Origin: Tangfeifania sp. | Lineage (GTDB): Bacteria > Bacteroidota > Bacteroidia > Bacteroidales > Prolixibacteraceae | DNA length: 17,259 bases | Assembly (NCBI GenBank): GCA_018400515.1 | Contig: JAGYMR010000035.1 | Location: 1 to 17,259 of the forward strand | Direction of reading: 5' to 3' | Shown: positions 1 through 6,950 of the stretch, piece by piece | Layout: every line of letters begins with the position of its first letter | Numbering within the stretch: the stretch's first letter is position 1 | The notes under the pieces: model-generated | Seen by the model: only the letters and a program-made list of their open reading frames with translations | Databases searched by the model: none | Told to the model about the DNA's origin: nothing | Translations under genes and position numbers: made by a program

Positions 1-1389
1 TTCCCGTTTTTCAATTTTCATTTTGTCGTAACTGTATTCCCGGGCAAATTCACCCGATGATTTCCGGATGGCGTGGAGTTTTTCCCTTCCCTTCAGCATT
101 TTATGCACGGTATAAGGGCTCAGCAGATTGAAGTTGATCAGGTCGAGCAGATTGGAATCCTTCCGGTTGTCGCGGCGGGGCCATTTCTGGGTATCACGTA
201 CGGTCCCGATGCTTTTCAGGTTAATACCCGGAACGAGGATGCTTTCATCTTTGCTTTCAATAAGGTAGGAGAAAGGGAAGTCGGCCGTGTCGCAATGTTT
301 ATAATGGCGTCCCATGACCAGTGAAAAAGCTCCGATGCGTGAAGGCCAGAGAAGATAGGAGTCGCTGGTTGTTTTGGCTCCCCGCTCCAGGATTCCCTGG
401 TGGATCGGCCCCAGCTTGTACAGGTGGTTGCTCTGATTCGAACCGCTTCCGGCATTTAAGAATGAGAACATTCCGGCGATCAGCAAGGTCGATTTGTGGT
501 GGGTGACGGTGTAGGGGCCTGCGAAAATGGAGCAGGCCTCTCCGTGAAACCCCTGGCAGTTGGCAAAAAAGAGGGAATTGACCGCCGAGTAATGTTTGTC
601 GAGGATACACCCCTGTCCCACAAAACATTTGGAGATCAGGGTAGCATCGGTTATCCGGGTGCCCGAACAAACAATAAAATCATCCATAATAACCCCTTCC
701 CCGATAACCACGGGATCTTCCCGGTTGCTGTTGATGCTTCCGTTCCGGAGCTTTTTAGCCCCGTCGATAGAGGTCACCGGTCCCATTTTTACATTCAAAA
801 TGGTATTGCAGTTCAGTATCTTTGAATGCGCCCCTATAAAACCGGTGTTGTTTTTTACCTTCATGCTGTAGGCCTCCACCATCTTTTTCAGGGCGGCAAC
901 AAGTGCGGGACGGTGTCTGTAAAGCGAAAGCATGTAAGCCACGTGGGTGGAAAGGTAATCATAAACGGGAATGCTGCGCCCCCCCGCTTCATTGATGGCC
1001 TCCACCTCCACCCCGTTCCCGAAGGTGGTTTCTCCATCAACCGCAATGGTAGTCACATTGTGAATGATGACCCCCGCTCCGATCCGGTAGTTGGCAATGT
1101 AACTCCGTACATTATAGATTAAGGCATCCCTTCCCACTTCGCAATTGTGGAGCCAGGCATTGTAAATCCCCGTATGGATCGTAATCCCCCCGATCAGATT
1201 CACTGACTGCTGAAAGGTATCCAGCCGGATGTGTCCCGAAAATTTGCAGTTCTCAATATTTCCCGGTGAAAATGCAGGAGCGACCTTCACTAAATTCCAG
1301 TCAGGGGAAGAACACCCCTGGTAAACCAGTTGCCCAACCTCTTCATCTGTCAGGGACCGGTATATATCCTTTGCGGTAGTTTTTGCCAT
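1..1389 (-). CDS. DUF4954 family protein, 3' end cut by the window edge
   Basis: The minus strand is open from an ATG at 1389 to the left edge, giving 463 codons without a stop; the C-terminus is missing. The protein starts MAKTTAKDIYRSLTDEEVGQ. It then shows stretches with the spaced small and aliphatic residues of a left-handed beta-helix, for example around residues 68-115 (IHTGIYNAWLHNCEVG, then YRIGAGVIIHNVTTIAVDG) and around residues 225-270 (DPVVIGEGVIMDDFIVCSG). I recognise this as DUF4954, a family of roughly 650-750 residues found in Bacteroidota and some spirochaetes. The fold is related to hexapeptide-repeat acyl- and nucleotidyltransferases, but no reaction is established. There is no signal peptide, so a cytoplasmic location is likely. 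The start is chosen because the N-terminus looks family-like and a promoter-like site lies just upstream. Family call is fairly sure; function is unknown. Confidence 0.82.
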   Translation of the reverse strand, partial: MAKTTAKDIYRSLTDEEVGQLVYQGCSSPDWNLVKVAPAFSPGNIENCKFSGHIRLDTFQQSVNLIGGITIHTGIYNAWLHNCEVGRDALIYNVRSYIANYRIGAGVIIHNVTTIAVDGETTFGNGVEVEAINEAGGRSIPVYDYLSTHVAYMLSLYRHRPALVAALKKMVEAYSMKVKNNTGFIGAHSKILNCNTILNVKMGPVTSIDGAKKLRNGSINSNREDPVVIGEGVIMDDFIVCSGTRITDATLISKCFVGQGCILDKHYSAVNSLFFANCQGFHGEACSIFAGPYTVTHHKSTLLIAGMFSFLNAGSGSNQSNHLYKLGPIHQGILERGAKTTSDSYLLWPSRIGAFSLVMGRHYKHCDTADFPFSYLIESKDESILVPGINLKSIGTVRDTQKWPRRDNRKDSNLLDLINFNLLSPYTVHKMLKGREKLHAIRKSSGEFAREYSYDKMKIEKRE

Positions 1390-1402
1390 GCACTTTTTTC
1401 TT

Positions 1403-1433
1403 CAAAAATAGGACTAAAAGAAAAGAAGTTCAA
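1403..1433 (-). promoter_or_regulatory. Possible Bacteroidota promoter for the DUF4954 gene
   Basis: On the minus strand, TATTTTTG (1410-1403) matches the Bacteroidota -7 consensus TAnnTTTG at every fixed position. A TTG (1433-1431) lies upstream with a 20-base spacer, the usual distance for the -33 element. The implied start of transcription is only about 8-10 bases before the ATG, which is short, so a second promoter farther upstream is possible. Confidence 0.35.
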
Positions 1434-1713
1434 TTCAAAAACCTAACAAATACTTACAGGCAAATAAAATAAACATAACAATGAACCATAAAATACTAAT
1501 AGACAGATTAAAAAATAGTAAAAAAACCTAACATATTTTTTTGACAATTACAGAAAAACTTTATTCACCTTCCAGGAATCCGGGAACCATTTTTCAAAGA
1601 AGCTCATTGGTCACAAAGAGAGGACTCCGGTCAGGTTTTTCAGGAGGCAATGCTGAATTTTATCCGGCAGGCGCAAGAGAGGGCTATGAACCGGAGAATG
1701 AGCCGGAAAAATG

Positions 1714-1775
1714 CCTGCCCGGTTTCCCCGGGCACGGTTCCCTGCCGGGAAGGTGCTCCGGAATAACCGGGCAGG
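1714..1775. repeat. Nested inverted repeats behind the transporter gene
   Basis: CCTGCCCGG (1714-1722) is repeated in perfect inversion as CCGGGCAGG (1767-1775). The same left arm can also pair locally, TGCCCGG (1716-1722) with CCGGGCA (1728-1734) across a five-base loop. The two pairings exclude each other. The structure lies about 50 bases beyond the transporter stop on its transcript. There is no clean U-tract, so a role in transcript end formation or stability is only a guess. Confidence 0.5.
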
Positions 1776-1793
1776 AAAAACTTTTCTCCAGAT

Positions 1794-1815
1794 TGCCCTT
1801 CGCTATGAAAGGGCA
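1794..1815 (-). terminator. Hairpin just downstream of the transporter stop, possible weak terminator
   Basis: TGCCCTT (1794-1800) and AAGGGCA (1809-1815) form a perfect seven-base stem with an eight-base loop, nine bases past the transporter stop codon. On the minus strand it is not followed directly by a U-run; a short T-run comes only about a dozen bases later. It may act with the GC-rich repeats behind it to end or protect the transcript. Confidence 0.3.
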
Positions 1816-1823
1816 TAAAAGAC

Positions 1824-3338
1824 TTAATCGATTCCCCGCATCATCTTTTTCAGCCAGGGTGAAATGGCAAACATCAGCAAGGCTGCTGATCCGGAGGTAA
1901 TGACCAGAAAAAGGAAAATATTCATTCCCGGCAGGTAATTTTCCAGCAGTCCTTTCAACACGCCGGCCAGGTAGTTGGCGAGGGCTGTGGAGGCAAACCA
2001 GAGTCCCATCATCAGGGAGGTGATTTTGGGCGGGGATAATTTACTGATCATACTGAGCCCGATGGGACTAAGGCAAAGTTCACCGGTGGTATGGAGCAGG
2101 TAAACCATGACGAGCCAGAGCGGGCTTACGAGGTTCTGCGGCGAAGCGATGGAGTCGGCCGTAAACATCACCACAAAACCAAGCGAAAGGAGGAACAAAC
2201 CCAGACCGAATTTCACCGGAGTGGAAGGATTATGGCGTCCCAGGGCCACCCACAGCATGGAAAAAACGGGAGCGAGGGCAACAATGGCGATGGCATTGAT
2301 CGACTGGAACCAGGAAGCTTTCAGTTCGAAATCCCCGATCATACGGTCGGTAAAATCGCGGGCAAAGAGATTAAAGGTTCCCCCGGCCTGTTCAAAACCG
2401 GACCAGAAAAAAATGTTGAAGAAGCAGAATACAAGGATCGCGCCGATCCGGCTCCATTCCGTCTTCCCGGTAGTATTTTTAATAATAACGTAAGCAATGG
2501 CTGCAACGGCAACAAAAAAGGCGACACGGATAATGTTGGTGGTGACCACTTCAGGCATTATCCACCAGGTTTTCACAAACAGATAGATAAAAGCAATGAT
2601 CCCGGCGGTCCATAACAGGATGTCCACCCAGTCGCGGCCCTTAAGCCGCTCTTTTTCTGTTTTGAAGATCCGTTTGGGACCGAATCCGACGGTTCCCAGT
2701 TTTCCCTCCTGCAACCAGAACCAGGCGGTACCTATAAACATGCCGACGGCGGCGGAACCAAAGCCCCAGGACCAGCCGATGGATTCTCCGAGAAAACCGG
2801 CCACCAGGGGAGCAAGGAAGGCTCCGAGGTTAATTCCCATGTAAAAAATGGTAAAAGCCGAATCTTTTCGCGGATCCCCGTCGGGATAGAGGCGTCCCAC
2901 CAGCGTGGAAATATTGGGTTTAAAAAAGCCATTCCCCAGGATAAGAAGTCCCAAACCAATGTAAAGCCAATATTGCCGCAGCTCCATAAGTCCTTCGGGG
3001 GAACCAACATTCACCACACTGGTCAGTGCTTCGGAGTAAGCCATCGCGGCTTGTCCCAACCCCATGATCAATCCCCCGATAATAATGGCCTTTCGCTGCC
3101 CGATGAGGCGGTCAGCAATGATCCCGCCAAGTACCGGGGTCAGGTAGACAAGCCCGGTAAAAACGCCGTAAATTTCGAGGGCATGGTTTTCGGCAAAGGC
3201 GAATCCTCCGTTGACAATGGTTGATGTAAGGTACAGCACCAGGAGTGCCCGCATACCATAATAACTGAATCTTTCCCACATTTCTGTAAAGAAAAGCACC
3301 CACAGCCCCGATGGATGTTGTTTGGATGATGCATTCAT
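1824..3338 (-). CDS. POT/PTR2 family proton-coupled oligopeptide transporter
   Basis: This 504-residue inner-membrane protein belongs to the proton-dependent oligopeptide transporter family of the major facilitator superfamily and probably imports di- and tripeptides with protons. The hallmark first-helix motif ExxERFxYYG is present (E19, E22, R23, Y26, Y27, G28). It is followed by the GGIIADRLIGQRK loop signature (residues 71-83), an FFKPN motif with K140, and FYMGINLGA (165-173). About a dozen or more hydrophobic segments run to the C-terminus. Length is normal for bacterial members. The start MNASSKQHPSG sits directly before the first helix. The gene appears monocistronic, with 410 bases upstream and hairpins downstream. 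The family is certain; peptide specificity cannot be read from sequence. Confidence 0.93.
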   Translation of the reverse strand: MNASSKQHPSGLWVLFFTEMWERFSYYGMRALLVLYLTSTIVNGGFAFAENHALEIYGVFTGLVYLTPVLGGIIADRLIGQRKAIIIGGLIMGLGQAAMAYSEALTSVVNVGSPEGLMELRQYWLYIGLGLLILGNGFFKPNISTLVGRLYPDGDPRKDSAFTIFYMGINLGAFLAPLVAGFLGESIGWSWGFGSAAVGMFIGTAWFWLQEGKLGTVGFGPKRIFKTEKERLKGRDWVDILLWTAGIIAFIYLFVKTWWIMPEVVTTNIIRVAFFVAVAAIAYVIIKNTTGKTEWSRIGAILVFCFFNIFFWSGFEQAGGTFNLFARDFTDRMIGDFELKASWFQSINAIAIVALAPVFSMLWVALGRHNPSTPVKFGLGLFLLSLGFVVMFTADSIASPQNLVSPLWLVMVYLLHTTGELCLSPIGLSMISKLSPPKITSLMMGLWFASTALANYLAGVLKGLLENYLPGMNIFLFLVITSGSAALLMFAISPWLKKMMRGID

Positions 3339-3748
3339 TCTTTTTGGTTTTTTATTGATTCATATTTTTAATATCCATGATCTTCAATGGTAACCGATGG
3401 AATCCCCCATGGAAAAAGACATTTTCATTTATGAGCAGTCGCTCATAGCTCATTATTTCGCCATTCCCGAAACATTCAACCTAAATACTTCTTGCTACTG
3501 GCGCCCAGAAACTATTGATAAACAGATACTTTAGATACATAATTCCTGAACTTCCCGGCAAGCAGAAGATCCATTTTTTTTTCGGAACCTACGAAAAAGC
3601 CTCAGCAAAAATAAGGGTTGCAGGGGAATTTCACATGTTTTTTCTCATATTGTGGAAAAAAATTGTGAAGTTTCCGGAAGAATTGCCTGTAAACCGTAAG
3701 AAACCGGTTGTCTTCCCCGGCCCGGGGACCAGTTTACCTTTTCCCGGA
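3339..3748. other. Intergenic region upstream of the transporter
   Basis: This 410-base gap lies between the transporter start and the PAS regulator stop. It contains the hairpin ATGAGC-AGTC-GCTCAT (3431-3446), a short GC hairpin CCCCG-GCC-CGGGG (3715-3727) just after the regulator stop without a U-tract, and one exact -7 match on the minus strand, TATTTTTG (3613-3606), lacking a good -33 partner. If used, that promoter would give the transporter mRNA a leader of about 260 bases containing the first hairpin. A plus-strand open frame beginning at 3515 runs antisense through the regulator and looks non-coding. Confidence 0.5.
3431..3446. repeat. Short perfect inverted repeat upstream of the transporter
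   Basis: ATGAGC (3431-3436) and GCTCAT (3441-3446) are perfect inverted arms around AGTC, about 95 bases upstream of the transporter start. It could be an operator for a dimeric regulator or a leader hairpin. No regulator can be matched to it from the sequence. Confidence 0.4.
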
Positions 3749-4744
3749 TCAGATTTGAACAAGGTAATTAACAAGCCGGATCTGCCGGGTCAGTTTAAGT
3801 TTCTTCCGCAAGCGCACACGGGCAATTTCAACGCTGGAGGGAGAGCGGTTATTCAGGCCAGCGATCTCTTTACTGGAAAGACCCAGGCGCAAACAGGCAC
3901 ACAATTTTTTATCTTTTTTCGTAAGTTGGGGATGTTTTTGAAGAAGCCGGGACATGAATCCGGGGTAAAGCTTTTCGAGTTGCACCTCCACCAGGTCCCA
4001 GTCGACCGTATTTTCGGAGGCATTTTCGAGCAGTTGCAAAAGTTTCCGGGCTTTTTCGCCGTTTTCCCGGGTATTTCCAGCGGTCATGCTTTCCAGTTGC
4101 TTCTTTGCCAGGGCGATCAGTTCATTTTTTTGTGAAAGCTGGAGCAAAAAGTCGACCAACTCCCGTTCTTTAATTTCGAGTTCCGACTGAAGCCGCTGCC
4201 GGTTCCGGTTCTCCAGCTCCTTCCCTGCAGAAAGTTCATTAATATGCCCTAACGCCCCTTTGAGGCGGGTAATGTCATGAACCGAGGCCCGGAATCCCAG
4301 GTACCGCCCCTGGCGGTTATAGACGCCCCGGATATTAAGAGAACACCAGCGCAGTTGCCGGGTACGGGTAAGAATGCGAAACTCAAGGGAGGGATTCACC
4401 AGCAGTTGATCGAGGGCATTGGAAATAAATGCATCGAATTTTTCGCGGTCGGGGGAATATACAAGCAATTCCGAAACCGAGGGAGCCGAAATAATTTGGT
4501 TGGAGGTGAAACCGGTCAGGTCGTGACAGGAAGGGGAACAGTAGTTGATCTTTCCGGAGGGGGAGAACCACAACTCCCAACTGAACGTAAAATCAGCCAC
4601 CATCTGGTAAAACTGCCGCTTCTCCTGCTCTTCACGCAGAAGCATGCGGCTTTCATCCAGCGCAAGCTGCAGGTCGGAAAGTTTCGACTCCAGCTCCCGG
4701 AGCCGTTTTTCGTTTGGATCTTCTTTGCTGCTTAAACCCTTCAT
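3749..4744 (-). CDS. PAS-domain regulator with C-terminal LuxR-type helix-turn-helix
   Basis: This 331-residue, probably cytoplasmic regulator has four parts. Residues 8-45 form a charged coiled coil. Residues 46-165 are a PAS domain (WELWFSPSGKINYCSPSC near the start, then a typical C-terminal YLGFRASVHDITRLK that would lead a signal out). Residues 165-245 are a helical linker with KNELIALAKKQLESM. Residues 270-331 are the LuxR-like DNA-binding region (LTKKDKKLCACLRLGLSSKE, then RSPSSVEIARVRLRKKLKL). The linker and HTH match the Bacteroidota type usually fused to beta-propeller or TPR sensors. No kinase, receiver or membrane segment is visible, so the PAS domain is the likely sensor for a ligand or cofactor. 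The gene stands alone between sodA and the transporter, and either may be a target. The ligand and targets are unknown. Confidence 0.85.
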   Translation of the reverse strand: MKGLSSKEDPNEKRLRELESKLSDLQLALDESRMLLREEQEKRQFYQMVADFTFSWELWFSPSGKINYCSPSCHDLTGFTSNQIISAPSVSELLVYSPDREKFDAFISNALDQLLVNPSLEFRILTRTRQLRWCSLNIRGVYNRQGRYLGFRASVHDITRLKGALGHINELSAGKELENRNRQRLQSELEIKERELVDFLLQLSQKNELIALAKKQLESMTAGNTRENGEKARKLLQLLENASENTVDWDLVEVQLEKLYPGFMSRLLQKHPQLTKKDKKLCACLRLGLSSKEIAGLNNRSPSSVEIARVRLRKKLKLTRQIRLVNYLVQI

Positions 4745-4756
4745 TGACGGTTTTTT

Positions 4757-4778
4757 GAATGCAGCGACTCCTGCATTC
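4757..4778. promoter_or_regulatory. Perfect inverted repeat in the leader of the PAS regulator
   Basis: GAATGCAG (4757-4764) and CTGCATTC (4771-4778) are perfect eight-base inverted arms around CGACTC, ending 12 bases before the regulator's ATG. If the promoter-like site at 4797-4827 is used, the repeat lies in the 5' leader. It could be an autoregulatory operator or an RNA hairpin near the start codon. On the minus strand it is followed by A residues, so it is not a terminator for that strand. Confidence 0.55.
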
Positions 4779-4796
4779 GTTCAACACCTGAAGGAT

Positions 4797-4827
4797 TAAA
4801 AGTAAACATTCGGCTCAATATTTACAA
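4797..4827 (-). promoter_or_regulatory. Possible promoter of the PAS regulator
   Basis: On the minus strand TACTTTTA (4804-4797) matches TAnnTTTG except at the last base. A T-run ending in TTG (to 4825) lies upstream with a 20-base spacer. The site lies between the sodA terminator and the regulator start, and predicts a leader of about 45 bases containing the inverted repeat. Confidence 0.4.
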
Positions 4828-4839
4828 AAAAGAACCATA

Positions 4840-4865
4840 AAAACCCCGGGACCTCTGTCCCGGGG
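4840..4865 (-). terminator. Intrinsic terminator of the superoxide dismutase gene
   Basis: CCCCGGGAC (4844-4852) and GTCCCGGGG (4857-4865) form a perfect nine-base stem with a CTCT loop, about 20 bases past the sodA stop. On the minus strand the stem is followed by TTTTT, the classical rho-independent layout. It insulates the PAS regulator from sodA transcription. Confidence 0.88.
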
Positions 4866-4884
4866 GGAAAAAACCAAAAATCAA

Positions 4885-5484
4885 CTAACCTTTAAACCGC
4901 CTGGCGACTTCGTCCCAGTTGATGAGCTCCCAGAATGCATTTACATAATCCGGACGCCTGTTCTGATAGTTCAGGTAATAAGCGTGTTCCCACACATCAA
5001 TGCCCAATACGGGCTCTCCCTGCACCTCAGCAACATCCATCAAAGGATTATCCTGGTTGGGCGTAGACGAAACCACCAGCTTGTTGTTTTGAAGTACCAA
5101 CCATGCCCAACCTGATCCAAACCGCGTTAATGCGGCCTGAACAAATGCCTCCCGGAATTTTTCCAGTGAGCCGAATGACTCATTAATGGCATCAAGCAGT
5201 GCTCCTCCGGGTTGGGAAGAACCCCCCGGTGCCATTACTTTCCAGTACAGATTGTGGTTGTAAAAACCACCTCCGTTATTTCTTACAGCTACGGAGTACT
5301 CTGACACCCCGCTTAAAATCTCTTCAATGCTTCTGTTCTCAAGCGGCGTACCGGCCACTGCATCGTTCAACTTGCTGGTATACCCTGCATGATGCTTGGT
5401 GTGGTGCAATTCCATGGTCCTTGCATCGATGTGCGGCACCAGCGCTGTGTAATCGTATCCTAATTTTGGTAATTCAAAAGCCAT
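4885..5484 (-). CDS. sodA: Superoxide dismutase, Fe/Mn family, manganese-type residues
   Basis: This 199-residue cytoplasmic enzyme dismutates superoxide to oxygen and hydrogen peroxide. The four metal ligands are visible: H27 in MELHHTKHH, H77 in GGGFYNHNLYW, and D163 and H167 in GIDVWEHAYYL. Two positions help separate metal types. The residue equivalent to Gln69 of E. coli FeSOD is Gly73, while a Gln occurs at 144 in NQDNPLM, equivalent to Gln146 of MnSOD. That pattern points to manganese or cambialistic use and away from the Fe-type enzyme of Bacteroides. There is no signal peptide and the length is typical. The start MAFELPKLGYDY matches the family N-terminus. It has its own terminator and a promoter-like site, so it is probably transcribed alone. 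Family is certain; metal preference is inferred. Confidence 0.95.
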   Translation of the reverse strand: MAFELPKLGYDYTALVPHIDARTMELHHTKHHAGYTSKLNDAVAGTPLENRSIEEILSGVSEYSVAVRNNGGGFYNHNLYWKVMAPGGSSQPGGALLDAINESFGSLEKFREAFVQAALTRFGSGWAWLVLQNNKLVVSSTPNQDNPLMDVAEVQGEPVLGIDVWEHAYYLNYQNRRPDYVNAFWELINWDEVARRFKG

Positions 5485-5592
5485 ATCATTTTCCTTTTTT
5501 GTGATTAAACGAACATTGTTTCTGTCTCAACTAACATCTTTTTTCTGCTGCAAAAGGGACGACCCTTCATCCTTCGCCGTTAATTTAAGAGT

Positions 5593-5624
5593 AAAACATA
5601 TTTTAATGCTTTTTTGTTCACAAA
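5593..5624 (-). promoter_or_regulatory. Possible sodA promoter
   Basis: On the minus strand TTTG (5624-5621) is followed after exactly 20 bases by TATGTTTT (5600-5593), which matches the -7 consensus TAnnTTTG except at the last base. The implied leader is about 100 bases and contains a small hairpin, AAGGG-ACGA-CCCTT (5554-5567). No known metal or redox regulator box is recognised. Confidence 0.4.
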
Positions 5625-5884
5625 AAATTCCTGATTTATTTTCACTGCTGGCCATTAGAAGATTATGGATCCACAGGCCATTTTCAGCCTCGCCATTCCC
5701 AGGTCCATCTGCCGGGAAACCGTTCCCGGGCGGGGCAAATCTATCCCGGACTCCCCGGGTTCCCCGAACCGGAGATTGCCACAGGAGTTAGCCGGCAAAG
5801 AGCAAACAGCAGGTGCAATAAGGGAGGAGGTAAGGGACTGCTCAACCTGATAAATCCGGGAAAACCGGTCGGGAGACAGGGAAT

Positions 5885-5927
5885 TAATAATAACCCCGCC
5901 TGCCGGTTTTGGCTTTCAGGCACGGGT
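5885..5927 (-). terminator. Possible terminator of the V-ATPase operon and the remnant behind it
   Basis: On the minus strand, ACCCGTGCCTG pairs imperfectly with CAGGCGGGGT (outer ACCC/GGGT, inner GCCTG/CAGGC), and the stem is followed by TATTATTAATT. It lies about 40 bases beyond the remnant's final stop and about 530 bases beyond ntpK. The U-rich tail is interrupted, so strength is uncertain. Confidence 0.4.
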
Positions 5928-5965
5928 ACACCGGGATCTTCATGACAAGCTTTTCGCGGAGTGCA

Positions 5966-6457
5966 TCACTCATCCAGCACAGAAAAATTGATCCCCGCCC
6001 ACATGGTATTGACATTGGGAGTATCCAGCATTTTCACCAGCAGTTCATTCTCTCCCTCCTGCAGGTCTGCAGCAAAGGTCCGGGTTACAAATCCGCGGTT
6101 CAGCGAATCATCGGCATAAATTTCAGTACCATTCAAAAATACCTGCTATGGATCATCATAGGAGAGCCGGAGTTTTGCGGAACGGCCGGATTCACTTTGA
6201 ATATTGGTTTTTGCCATCATGGCCCTGGGATAATATCCCATATGGTGGTTGCCTCCCAGCCGGGGCATGGCATGGCCGTAAACATACATCAGGTTCAGAA
6301 AAGAGCGGTCGGCGTATTGCCTGACCCATCCCTCCGGTTGATTTATGGATGAACCGGTAAAAAAGTATCCATTGCCTCCCTGGACAATGGATACAACATT
6401 GTTATGATTTTACCGGTCATCATCCGGAAAAAAAGTTTCTGGCTTGAAAAAATCCGC
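5966..6457 (-). pseudogene. Decayed 3' end of an unidentified gene, two in-frame stops
   Basis: Reading the minus strand in one frame from just after the ntpK stop to a TGA at 5966-5968 gives about 164 codons of protein-like sequence interrupted by two stops: TAA at 6410-6412 and TAG at 6146-6148. No frameshift is needed. Visible pieces include VVSIVQGGNGYFFTGSSIN, YADRSFLNLMYVYGHAMPRL, GYYPRAMMAKTNIQ and, after the second stop, QVFLNGTEIYADDSLNRGF and GENELLVKMLDTPNVNTMWA. The end resembles the C-terminal beta-sandwich common in secreted carbohydrate-active or esterase-like proteins of this phylum, but I cannot name the family. No start codon or N-terminal part remains, so the 5' portion appears lost, perhaps by a deletion that joined it to the ATPase operon. 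Both stops are single-base changes from Gln or Trp codons, which suggests fairly recent loss. Confidence 0.68.
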
Positions 6458-6931
<474 letters not shown>

Positions 6932-6950
6932 TTAAATGTTATTACTTATT

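Larger units (their letters stand above)
1390..1823. other. Intergenic region: AT-rich promoter half and GC-rich hairpin half
   Basis: These 434 bases separate the DUF4954 start from the transporter stop, both on the minus strand. About 1400-1560 is strongly AT-rich and probably carries the DUF4954 promoter. About 1690-1815 is GC-rich and full of inverted repeats. A plus-strand open frame across 1541-1900 has no family resemblance and runs antisense into the transporter, so it is not called. No RNA gene is recognised. Confidence 0.6.
5485..5965. other. Intergenic region between sodA and the gene remnant
   Basis: The first 140 bases hold the sodA leader and promoter-like site. Around 5700-5790 the DNA is GC-rich with hairpin potential, for example CCGGGAA-ACCG-TTCCCGG (5712-5729). 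At 5893-5927 lies a terminator-like structure. Reading all frames by eye shows no recognisable protein, and no tRNA or other RNA gene is seen. Confidence 0.5.

Noticed and set aside
1541..1900. A 119-codon plus-strand open frame in the gap before the transporter
   Set aside because: Low-complexity Gly/Pro-rich translation covering the inverted repeats and running antisense into the transporter end.
3515..4135. A 206-codon plus-strand open frame crossing the gap into the PAS regulator
   Set aside because: More than half is antisense to the regulator, the rest is intergenic, and the translation has no family features.
5755..5775. A tRNA T-arm-like motif (GGTT-CCCCG-AACC)
   Set aside because: The loop is five bases and not TTCGANN-like, and no acceptor stem or anticodon arm can be placed around it.
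5909..6352. A 147-codon plus-strand open frame opposite the remnant
   Set aside because: The minus-strand reading is far more protein-like over the same bases, so this frame is a shadow of the former gene.
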